From positions 1 through 55,689 of the forward strand of contig NZ_BDBM01000001.1 of assembly GCF_001612985.1 (NCBI RefSeq): a stretch of 55,689 nt of DNA, given 5' to 3'. Of this stretch, positions 15,936 to 22,967 are shown piece by piece. Position 1 is the first letter of the stretch, and each line of letters begins with the position of its first letter. Below the pieces are notes generated by a model. That model had not been told where the DNA came from, searched no databases, and saw only the letters and a list, made by a program, of their open reading frames with translations. The stretch is from Nocardia gamkensis NBRC 108242. GTDB lineage: Bacteria; Actinomycetota; Actinomycetes; Mycobacteriales; Mycobacteriaceae. A program made the translations under genes and the position numbers.

Positions 15936-16835
15936 TCACCGCGCCGCGGGCACGGGCTGCCGCGCCACGACCGCCGAGCCGGTCGGCGTGCGCGCGGCGA
16001 ACATCAAACCGACCAGGCCGATGCCGAGCCCGGCGACCGTCAGCAGTCGCAACGGCTGATCGATCAGCAGCCAGGCCAGGATCGCGGTCACGGCGGGCGT
16101 CGCGAAGAACAGCTTGCCCACCCTGGTCGCGTCCCAGCGGCGCAGCATGGCGTTGAACAGCAGGAACGCGGCCATGGAGTTCACCAGCACCATCCAGGTG
16201 AGCGACCCGGCGAAGCGGCCCGCGTCCGATACGTGCGTCTGGCCCGACAGCCAGGCCAGCGCCCCCGCGATCGGCGCACTCACCACCACGTGCAACGCCG
16301 TGGCGGCCCTGGGATCGACAGCGGGCACGAACCGTTTCTGATACACGGTGCCCAGGCTCAGCCCGAGCAACCCCACCACGCACAACGCCAATCCGGTCAG
16401 TGAGAAGTGGGACTGGTCGAACACGGCCAACGCGACTCCGATTCCCCCGACACCGAAGCCGAACCACTGCCGCAGGGTGACGACTTCGCCGATCAGTCCC
16501 GCGCACAGGGCGATGACCACCGGATTCAAACCCTGCACGAGCGCGATCACCGCCGCCGAGACGTGCTCGGCCATCGCCGTGTAGAACGCGCCGAACTGGA
16601 CCATCTGCATCAGCAACCCGGCGACGAGCACATGGCGCAGTCGACTTCCGCGCGGCCACTCGACCCGCGCGAGCAGCGCGTACGCGACGAGCAGAATCCC
16701 GGCGACGGTGAAGCGCACGAACAGCACCAGCAGCGGTGGCGCGGCGCCGACCCCGATCACACCGGCGATGAAAGCACTGCTCCACAACAGGACGAACAGC
16801 GGCTGCGCGGCCACCATCGCGAACCGACTCTGCAC
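15936..16835 (-). CDS. EamA family (DMT) transporter
   Basis: 299 residues from GTG 16835 with GGGAGG four bases upstream; ATG 16817 is an alternative. There are ten hydrophobic helices in two EamA halves (first VLLWSSAFIAGVIGVG to IGVALAVFD; second LALCVVGLLGLSLGTVYQKRF to LGIGLVGLMFAART). The repeated pattern of a conserved W/N-x-xF at the start of each half and short charged C-terminus fits drug/metabolite exporters. The substrate is unknown. It is divergent from a CGNR zinc-finger protein with paired ACCGCC-type repeats between them, so the regulator probably controls it. Confidence 0.9.
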   Translation of the reverse strand: MQSRFAMVAAQPLFVLLWSSAFIAGVIGVGAAPPLLVLFVRFTVAGILLVAYALLARVEWPRGSRLRHVLVAGLLMQMVQFGAFYTAMAEHVSAAVIALVQGLNPVVIALCAGLIGEVVTLRQWFGFGVGGIGVALAVFDQSHFSLTGLALCVVGLLGLSLGTVYQKRFVPAVDPRAATALHVVVSAPIAGALAWLSGQTHVSDAGRFAGSLTWMVLVNSMAAFLLFNAMLRRWDATRVGKLFFATPAVTAILAWLLIDQPLRLLTVAGLGIGLVGLMFAARTPTGSAVVARQPVPAAR

Positions 16836-16849
16836 GGGACCTCCCGAAA

Positions 16850-16870
16850 ATAACCACCTTGGGCGGTTAT
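16850..16870. promoter_or_regulatory. Inverted repeat between EamA and CGNR genes
   Basis: ATAACCACC and GGCGGTTAT pair at eight of nine positions around a three-base centre. A further half-site GGCGGTTACC lies at 16902-16911, just before the CGNR start at 16920. The repeated GGCGGTTA unit in a divergent promoter is a likely regulator site. Confidence 0.55.
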
Positions 16871-16919
16871 CACCGTGACATCCTGCGGACTAACCTGTCA
16901 AGGCGGTTACCATGAGGAC

Positions 16920-17453
16920 GTGTTCACCTTCGTGAGCGGAAATCTCGCCTTGGACTTCGCCGGGACCGTCAAGGCGCGCTCGACCACGTTCGAGGACGCC
17001 CTCACCACACCCGCCGCGCTCGCCGACTGGATCGCCGCCGCGAACCTGCTCGACGATCCCCCGCCCGCCGACGCGGGCACCCTCGCGCGTGCGGTGCGCC
17101 TGCGCGAGGCGGCTTATCGGTCGGCACTGGCCGCCGCGCGCGGACACGCCTTCGACGACGCCGACCGCCGCACGCTCAACGAGTTCGCCGTGGCAGCACC
17201 GCCCTCGATCAGCCTGGGCACCGGCGGCGCGGTCGTCCGCTCCGGTGACGCGGATGCCGCCTTGGCCGCCGTCGCCCGTTCCGCGATCGAGCTACTGGGT
17301 GGCGGGGCACTCGTCAAGGAGTGTGGCCGGACCGTATGCACCCGGCTCTATGTGGACACTTCCCGGGGCGGCTCGCGCCGTTGGTGTGACATGACGCTGT
17401 GCGGCAACCGCGCCAAAAGCGCCGCCTTCCGCGCCCGGCACGGCGGGCCTTAG
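16920..17453 (+). CDS. CGNR zinc-finger protein (ABATE domain), probable regulator
   Basis: 177 residues from GTG 16920, with GAGGA four bases upstream. The N-terminal ABATE-like part starts FTFVSGNLALDFAGT and includes WIAAANLL and RLREAAYRSALAA. The C-terminal CGNR zinc ribbon has CGRTVCTRLYVDTSRGGSRRWC, then MTLCGNRAKSAAFRARH; the four cysteines would bind zinc. CGNR proteins are stress-linked transcription factors. Its divergent EamA neighbour suggests a regulator-exporter pair. The stop overlaps the stop of the opposing glycosyltransferase gene by four bases. Confidence 0.88.
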   Translation: MFTFVSGNLALDFAGTVKARSTTFEDALTTPAALADWIAAANLLDDPPPADAGTLARAVRLREAAYRSALAAARGHAFDDADRRTLNEFAVAAPPSISLGTGGAVVRSGDADAALAAVARSAIELLGGGALVKECGRTVCTRLYVDTSRGGSRRWCDMTLCGNRAKSAAFRARHGGP

Positions 17454-18841
17454 ACCACCGGAACCAGATTGCGGGGGTCGGAGTGTGCCACCGGGGGCGG
17501 CGTCGAACGGTGCCCTCGGGGCATCGCCCACACGAACACGAAGAACAACACGACCAGCAGGCTCGCGCGCCCCCACACACCGAATTGGACGACGTTCTCC
17601 ATCTGCTCGACCGAGGTGCCCGCACCCATCGAGTAGAAGTAGCGGAACACCCCGATCCCGATGGCCGCGTCGGCGACGAGATAGCTGCCGATAAGCCACC
17701 AGGGCACCTCGAGCAGCACGAGGAACGGCACCAGCCACAGGGTGTACTGCGGCGAATGCACCTTGTGGAACAACAGGAATCCACACAGCATCGCCCCGCT
17801 CACGCCCACCCACGGGAATACGCCGACCGTCAGGTAACGCTTCCAGCCGAGCCACATCGCGAGCGCGAACGCCGCGAGCACCAGCAGCGGCGAGGCGATG
17901 GTGACCACCTGCTGGAACGCCGCCTCGCTGCGCGCGTCCGGGCCGAACATCGGCCGCAGTCCCCAGTACCAGATCGAGTTCGTGGTGATGTCGGCCTGAC
18001 GCAATTGCTGGAAGGTGATCGACGCGCGCCAGCCCTCGTACCCCACCAGCGCGAACGGCAGGTTCACCGCGACGACGGTGCCGATCGCCGCGGCGGCGGT
18101 GAGCAGCGCGCCGCCCAGGTCGAGTTCGCGCTCGCGCTCCTCCGGGGCACGGTCGACGCCGCCGGTCAGCACGTACGCCAGCAACGGCAACACGAAGATC
18201 CCCGGGTACAGCTTGAGGCAGAACCCGAGGCCGAGCAGCACCGCGGCCAGGATTCCCCTGGTACGCACGGAGTACCGGGTCAACGTCGCCATCACGTAGA
18301 CGGCCGCCACCGCCGTGCAGACCACCGGGAGCTCCCAGTTGTGGAAGGCATAGAGCACCAGCGGCGGTCCGGCCGCCCAGAGCAGGGCGGCGCCTCCGGC
18401 CAGGCGAGCCAGCATCCACGCGGTCAGCAGCGCGAACGGCGCGAGCAGCAGCGCGGAGTACCGCAGGAAATCGGCGTCGTTGTGCGCGCCGACGGCGCCG
18501 AGCCACATCAGCACACCGCTGAGCACCGGGTACTCCACCGCGCCGCCGACCAGGGCCCCGCCGTCGGTGATGCCGCCGCTCACATAGGGAAAGACGTGCT
18601 CGTTGATGTCTCGGCCCAGCCAGAGGAATTGGATGTCCGAATAGCAGACGTCCGAATCCTTGATGACGTCGAAAACCGTGCTGCGCCCGTCCTCATTGAA
18701 CGGCGCCCCCGCGCAGCGCGCCTTGTTCGCGTACGCCAGCCCCAGGACGAGACCGCAGAGCAACACCACCACCACGGCAAATGCCGCGCGGCGTCGCACA
18801 CCACCCGCGGGCAGGTCGCTGGCGGCGAGTGCGGTCGGCAT
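17450..18841 (-). CDS. Polytopic glycosyltransferase-87-like membrane protein (Rv0051-like)
   Basis: 463 residues from ATG 18841. It has about twelve hydrophobic helices. A large first loop carries AGAPFNEDGRSTVFDV and CYSDIQFLWLGRDINEHVFPY, where the acidic residues after helix one resemble the active-site loop of GT-C enzymes that use polyprenyl-phosphate sugars. The tail is cytoplasmic and Pro/basic-rich. Position directly before rpsF matches Mycobacterium Rv0051, a conserved membrane protein. It is likely a mannosyltransferase-like enzyme of cell-envelope assembly, but the sugar and acceptor are unknown. It is divergent from rpsF with a 214-base gap. Confidence 0.83.
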   Translation of the reverse strand: MPTALAASDLPAGGVRRRAAFAVVVVLLCGLVLGLAYANKARCAGAPFNEDGRSTVFDVIKDSDVCYSDIQFLWLGRDINEHVFPYVSGGITDGGALVGGAVEYPVLSGVLMWLGAVGAHNDADFLRYSALLLAPFALLTAWMLARLAGGAALLWAAGPPLVLYAFHNWELPVVCTAVAAVYVMATLTRYSVRTRGILAAVLLGLGFCLKLYPGIFVLPLLAYVLTGGVDRAPEERERELDLGGALLTAAAAIGTVVAVNLPFALVGYEGWRASITFQQLRQADITTNSIWYWGLRPMFGPDARSEAAFQQVVTIASPLLVLAAFALAMWLGWKRYLTVGVFPWVGVSGAMLCGFLLFHKVHSPQYTLWLVPFLVLLEVPWWLIGSYLVADAAIGIGVFRYFYSMGAGTSVEQMENVVQFGVWGRASLLVVLFFVFVWAMPRGHRSTPPPVAHSDPRNLVPVV

Positions 18842-18999
18842 GGATCCACCCTAAGCGGACGGTCCGGGCCGCGCCGCCGTTCCCCTCCCCCGAAGGTGAT
18901 CGCGCGGACCGCTCCCGTGCTCGCCCGGGCGGCTCGGCGGGGCGATTTCACTGCCCACACCCCGCTCATGTAGCCTGTTCGGGTTGCTGACGCAACGAC

Positions 19000-19045
19000 C
19001 CTCCTGCCACGGACCGTCCGTGGCCGTTTCCTAGTCCACAGGAGG
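19000..19045 (+). promoter_or_regulatory. rpsF leader: hairpin with CCG loop and SD-pairing arm
   Basis: GCCACGGACCGTCCGTGGC (19006-19024) folds into a stem with an ACCGT loop. CCTCCTG (19000-19006) is perfectly complementary to CAGGAGG (19039-19045), which is the rpsF Shine-Dalgarno. The S6:S18 ribosomal protein complex is known to bind CCG-containing stem-loops in its own mRNA, so this is a candidate autoregulatory site. Confidence 0.6.
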
Positions 19046-19055
19046 TGATTGGTCC

Positions 19056-19343
19056 GTGCGTCATTACGAAGTGATGGTCATCCTCGATCCGAGCCTGGAC
19101 GAGCGCACTGTTGGTCCGTCGCTGGACAACCTGCTCAGTGTCGTTCGCACCGAAGGCGGCAAGATCGACAAGGTCGACATCTGGGGCCGTCGCCGGCTCG
19201 CCTACGAGATCGCCAAGCACGCCGAGGGCATCTACGCCGTGGTCGATCTGACCGCCGAGCCCGCCACCGTGAGCGAACTCGACCGCCAGCTCGGTCTGAA
19301 CGAGACGGTGCTGCGCACCAAGGTTCTGCGCCACGACAAGTAG
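19056..19343 (+). CDS. rpsF: 30S ribosomal protein S6
   Basis: 95 residues from GTG 19056 with a strong AGGAGGTG. The family start [19 protein letters not shown] and the motif [20 protein letters not shown] are intact, and the length is normal. S6 binds the central domain of 16S rRNA as a heterodimer with S18. It is the first gene of rpsF-ssb-rpsR-rplI, all on the plus strand with gaps of 88, 58 and 17 bases. A leader structure that can occlude its ribosome binding site suggests feedback by S6:S18. Confidence 0.98.
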   Translation: MRHYEVMVILDPSLDERTVGPSLDNLLSVVRTEGGKIDKVDIWGRRRLAYEIAKHAEGIYAVVDLTAEPATVSELDRQLGLNETVLRTKVLRHDK

Positions 19344-19431
19344 TCCGGCAACTCTCGTTTGCGTCGGAGCCTGTGCCTAGGCTCTAGCGCAACAGCGAGA
19401 CGCGGACTGCACACCGAGCAGGAGGAACCAC

Positions 19432-19968
19432 ATGGCAGGCGACACGGTCATCACCGTCATCGGCAATCTGACGGCCGACCCGGAGCTTCGATTCACACCG
19501 GCGGGAGCGGCGGTGGCGAATTTCACCGTCGCGTCGACACCCCGTGTGTTCGACCGTAATTCGAACGAATGGAAAGACGGCGAAGCGCTGTTCCTGCGCT
19601 GCAATATCTGGCGCGAGGCCGCGGAGAACGTCGCCGAAAGCCTGACCAGAGGTTCCCGTGTCATCGTGAGCGGACGGCTCAAGCAGCGCTCCTACGAAAC
19701 CCGCGAGGGTGAGAAGCGCACGGTCGTCGAGCTCGAGGTCGACGAGGTCGGTCCCTCGCTGCGCTACGCCACCGCCAAGGTCAACAAGACCAGCCGCGGC
19801 AGCGGTGGCGGCGGCTTCGGGTCCGGCTCCGGCGGCGGTGGCAACTACGCCTCCTCCGGTAGTAGCGGTGGGCGTTCCGGCGGTGCCGAGGACGACCCTT
19901 GGGGCAGTGCGCCCGCGGCCGGCTCCTTCGGGGGCGGCGGCCGCATGGATGACGAACCGCCGTTCTGA
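19432..19968 (+). CDS. ssb: Single-stranded DNA-binding protein
   Basis: 178 residues from ATG 19432 with AGGAGGAA upstream. The OB fold covers residues 1-115: [19 protein letters not shown], the aromatic [21 protein letters not shown] and [23 protein letters not shown] glycine/serine-rich linker follows, and the tail ends DDEPPF, the acidic tip that recruits replication and repair proteins. Tetrameric SSB coats single-stranded DNA. Its place between rpsF and rpsR is the usual bacterial order and links it to ribosomal protein supply. Confidence 0.98.
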   Translation: MAGDTVITVIGNLTADPELRFTPAGAAVANFTVASTPRVFDRNSNEWKDGEALFLRCNIWREAAENVAESLTRGSRVIVSGRLKQRSYETREGEKRTVVELEVDEVGPSLRYATAKVNKTSRGSGGGGFGSGSGGGGNYASSGSSGGRSGGAEDDPWGSAPAAGSFGGGGRMDDEPPF

Positions 19969-20026
19969 GAACGGCCACAACGGCCCGCAGGAATTCGGGC
20001 CATCACTGATTACGGAGTACAAGACC

Positions 20027-20278
20027 ATGCCTAAAGCGCCCGCGCGCGAAAAGGTGCTCAAGAAGAAGGCCTGCGCGTTCTGCAAGGAGAGCAAGACCGG
20101 CACCGTCAACATCGATTACAAGGACACGGCGTTGCTGCGCAAGTACGTCAGCGACCGCGGGAAGATCCGCGCCCGCCGCGTCACCGGCAACTGCGTGCAG
20201 CACCAGCGCGATATCGCGGTTGCGGTCAAGAACTCGCGTGAGGTGGCGCTGCTGCCTTACGTGTCGACGGCTCGCTGA
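20027..20278 (+). CDS. rpsR: 30S ribosomal protein S18 (zinc-binding type)
   Basis: 83 residues from ATG 20027 with GGAG twelve bases upstream. CAFC and the later CVQH supply the zinc ligands of the C+ form of S18. The RNA-binding [19 protein letters not shown] motif is intact. Actinobacteria often hold a second, cysteine-free S18 for zinc starvation; this is the zinc form. It pairs with S6, encoded upstream. Confidence 0.98.
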   Translation: MPKAPAREKVLKKKACAFCKESKTGTVNIDYKDTALLRKYVSDRGKIRARRVTGNCVQHQRDIAVAVKNSREVALLPYVSTAR

Positions 20279-20295
20279 GAAAGGGAGGCACACAA

Positions 20296-20748
20296 ATGAA
20301 GTTGATTCTGACTGCTGATGTGGACAACCTCGGTGCCCCCGGCGATACCGTGGAGGTCAAGGACGGCTACGGCCGCAACTACCTGCTGCCGCGCGGCCTG
20401 GCGATCGCGGCCAGCCGCGGTGCGCAGAAGCAGGTCGAGGGCATCCGCCGGGCGCAGGAAGCCCGCCGGGTCCGCGACCTGGACCACGCCAACGAGCTGA
20501 AGCAGGCCATCGAGGCCTTGGACTCGGTCTCGCTGGCGGTCAAGACCGCGGGCACCGGCAAGCTGTTCGGCTCGGTGACCCAGTCGGACGTCGCGGCGGC
20601 CGTCAAGGCGGCGGGTGGCCCCGTTGTCGACAAGCGCAGCATCGAGCTGCCGAAGTCGCACATCAAGTCGACCGGCAAGCACGGCATCGTGGTGCACCTG
20701 CACCCGGATGTGGTGGCGAAGTTCGACCTCACGGTCACCGCCGCCTGA
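20296..20748 (+). CDS. rplI: 50S ribosomal protein L9
   Basis: 150 residues from ATG 20296 with GGGAGG upstream. The N-terminal rRNA-binding domain ([36 protein letters not shown]) is followed by the long connecting helix (residues 42-75) and the C-terminal domain ([15 protein letters not shown] to [12 protein letters not shown]). Length and motifs are standard. It ends the operon, and a strong hairpin starts 15 bases later. Confidence 0.98.
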   Translation: MKLILTADVDNLGAPGDTVEVKDGYGRNYLLPRGLAIAASRGAQKQVEGIRRAQEARRVRDLDHANELKQAIEALDSVSLAVKTAGTGKLFGSVTQSDVAAAVKAAGGPVVDKRSIELPKSHIKSTGKHGIVVHLHPDVVAKFDLTVTAA

Positions 20749-20762
20749 TTCAGGCATTGCGT

Positions 20763-20801
20763 CGAGGACCGCTCCCCTCTGTTGAACGGGAGTGGTCCTC
20801 G
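20763..20801 (+). terminator. Hairpin terminator after rplI
   Basis: CGAGGACCGCTCCC pairs with GGGAGTGGTCCTCG at 13 of 14 positions, with an 11-base loop. It sits 15 bases after the rplI stop and closes the rpsF operon before the dnaB control region. Confidence 0.75.
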
Positions 20802-21376
20802 GCTGTGCCCTGTCATCCGAGCCTGTTTAATAGCTAATTATTTGCCGAATGGCGCCGAGCGTCATTCGGGACAATCGGGGCGTCACTCCACCCGCACAAA
20901 CGCTCCGCTCACCCAGCCTGTGGATTACCGGTAAAACCGACCGCTCGCAATGTGATTCAGGTCATATGCAGCTCACGTGCTGTTAACCCAACACGCCCGG
21001 CTGTTCAACTCGGCCGACACGCCGGTACTTCTTTAATCCACACCTGGGAAAACGCGGAAGTCTCTATCTATCTGCGTATTTGGCCTCGGCGACCTGGGTT
21101 TTCCCCAAGTTGTCCACAGGGGCTGCACACGGTTGGGTGAACTTTCCCCAAGTTATCCACAGCTGTGTGCACAGTGCGGTTTGGTGCACGCCCCGTAGGT
21201 CGCCTAGGTTCGTCGCATCGCTGCGCGCGGAACGCTCCCGATCGCGGGCACGGACGGGTGCCGCAGCGGTAGCTGGAGCCCTGGTCAACGGCTTTCACGT
21301 ACGTGTCGGTGCCCGGGAGTAAAACGAGTCGACAGGGTGCAACCCGGTCGTGGGGTAGAGAGGACGGTCGAGTCTG
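20802..21376. other. Non-coding gap before dnaB with DnaA-box-like sites
   Basis: No convincing gene is seen in this 575-base stretch. It is locally AT-richer than its flanks (for example TTTAATAGCTAATTATTTGC at 20824-20843). It holds four TNNTCCACA sites: TAATCCACA at 20919-20927 (minus) and 21034-21042, TTGTCCACA at 21110-21118, TTATCCACA at 21153-21161. It also carries a 20-base near-repeat. Confidence 0.7.
21100..21162 (+). repeat. Two near-identical copies with DnaA boxes
   Basis: TTTCCCCAAGTTRTCCACAG occurs at 21100-21119 and 21143-21162, differing only at one base (G or A). Each ends in a 9-base DnaA box (TTGTCCACA or TTATCCACA). The start-to-start spacing is 43 bases, close to four helical turns, so both sites face the same side. 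Confidence 0.8.
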
Positions 21377-22759
21377 GTGACAGCCACCGATGACCGCGGG
21401 CGCAGGGATTTTCCGCCCGAACCCCCCGGCGAAGACTTCGGCCGACAGCCTCCGCACGACATGGCGGCCGAGCAGTCGGTGCTCGGCGGCATGTTGCTGA
21501 GCAAGGATGCCATCGCCGACGTCGTCGAGGTGATTCGTCCCGGCGATTTCTACCGTCCCGCTCATCAGGCCGTCTACGACACGATCCTCGATCTCTACGG
21601 GCGCGGGGAACCCGCCGACCCGGTGACCGTCGCCGCGGGCCTCGACCGCCGTGGCGAACTCAAACGCATCGGCGGCGCGCCTTATCTGGTCACGCTCACC
21701 CAGACCGTGCCGACCGCGGCGAACGCCAGCTACTACGCCGAAATCGTCGCGGAGAAGGCCATTCTGCGCCGCCTCGTGGAGGCGGGCACCCGCATCGTCC
21801 AGTACGGCTACGCGGGCGCCGACGGCCAGGACATCGCCGAGGTCGTCGACCGCGCCCAGGCCGAGGTCTACGAGGTCACCGAACGCCGCACCAGCGAAGA
21901 CTTCCTGCCCCTCGAGGAATTGCTCCAGCCGACGATGGACGAGATCGACTCCATCGCCAGCCGCGGCGGCATCTCCCTCGGCGTCCCCACCGGTTTCACC
22001 GAACTCGACGAGGTCACCAACGGCCTGCACCCGGGTCAGATGATCATCGTCGCGGCCAGGCCTGGAGTCGGGAAATCGACGCTGGGAATGGATTTCATGC
22101 GCAGTTGCTCGATCAAGCATGGCTTGGCGAGCGTTATCTTTTCCTTGGAGATGAGCCGGACCGAAATTGTCATGCGGTTGTTGTCGGCGGAGGCGAAGAT
22201 CAAGCTCGGGGATATGCGGTCCGGGCGGATGAGCGATGACGACTGGACGAAATTGGCGCGGCGGATGAGCGAGATCAGCGAGGCGCCGCTGTTCGTGGAC
22301 GATTCACCGAACCTGACCATGATGGAGATTCGCGCCAAAGCGCGGCGGCTCAAGCAGCGCCACGATTTGAAACTCGTTGTGGTGGACTACCTGCAGCTGA
22401 TGACCTCCGGTAAGAAAGTCGAATCCCGCCAGCAGGAAGTCTCGGACTTCTCCCGAAATCTGAAACTACTGGCCAAGGAACTCGAAGTGCCGGTGGTGGC
22501 GATCAGCCAGCTGAACCGCGGCCCCGAACAGCGAACCGATAAGCGCCCGATGGTGTCCGATCTCCGCGAGTCGGGGAGCCTCGAGCAGGACGCCGATATG
22601 GTCATCCTGCTGCATCGTCCCGACGCATTCGAGCGGGACGACCCGCGCGGCGGTGAGGCGGATCTCATTCTCGGCAAGCACCGTAATGGTCCCACCGCGA
22701 CGATCACCGTCGCCCACCAATTGCATTTGTCGCGCTTCGTGGACATGGCCCGCGGCTAG
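21377..22759 (+). CDS. dnaB: Replicative DNA helicase DnaB
   Basis: 460 residues from GTG 21377. The N-terminal domain (PPHDMAAEQSVLGGMLLS, then DFYRPAHQAVYDTILDLY) binds primase. The RecA-like C-terminal domain has Walker A ARPGVGKST (about residues 224-232), Walker B LVVVDYLQLM and the DnaB motif DLRESGSLEQDADMV. Length is normal and no intein interrupts these motifs, although some mycobacterial and bacterial DnaB genes carry one. Codon use changes around the Walker A motif, with more TTG, ATT and TTT downstream. It lies 628 bases after rplI, behind DnaA-box-like sites. Confidence 0.97.
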   Translation: MTATDDRGRRDFPPEPPGEDFGRQPPHDMAAEQSVLGGMLLSKDAIADVVEVIRPGDFYRPAHQAVYDTILDLYGRGEPADPVTVAAGLDRRGELKRIGGAPYLVTLTQTVPTAANASYYAEIVAEKAILRRLVEAGTRIVQYGYAGADGQDIAEVVDRAQAEVYEVTERRTSEDFLPLEELLQPTMDEIDSIASRGGISLGVPTGFTELDEVTNGLHPGQMIIVAARPGVGKSTLGMDFMRSCSIKHGLASVIFSLEMSRTEIVMRLLSAEAKIKLGDMRSGRMSDDDWTKLARRMSEISEAPLFVDDSPNLTMMEIRAKARRLKQRHDLKLVVVDYLQLMTSGKKVESRQQEVSDFSRNLKLLAKELEVPVVAISQLNRGPEQRTDKRPMVSDLRESGSLEQDADMVILLHRPDAFERDDPRGGEADLILGKHRNGPTATITVAHQLHLSRFVDMARG

Positions 22760-22967
22760 TCCCGGCGAGGAGATGACGCGCGCGTGCGGGTGCTCTCGCG
22801 TGCGCGATCGGCGGCACCGCTGAGTGGCCCCTGCCGCGCCGGATAGCGGGCCGTTCGTTTCCGCCCGAGTAACGCTCGGGTCCCCAACCACGACGTCCTC
22901 GGTGACGTATGGCCCGTCGGGGGGCTTGTCCGTCCACTTTGTCGGTGTATGGAATGGGAATCAGGAC

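Noticed and set aside
19781..19978. Basic minus-strand frame opposite the glycine-rich linker of ssb
   Set aside because: It arises from repeated glycine and serine codons and has no start signal.
20952..21140. A 62-codon plus-strand frame in the gap before dnaB
   Set aside because: It has no ribosome binding site, reads through the DnaA-box-like repeats, and shows no protein-like composition.
20802..21376. The dnaB gap as chromosomal oriC
   Set aside because: Only four boxes are present and dnaA and dnaN are not beside it, so a control region for dnaB is more likely.
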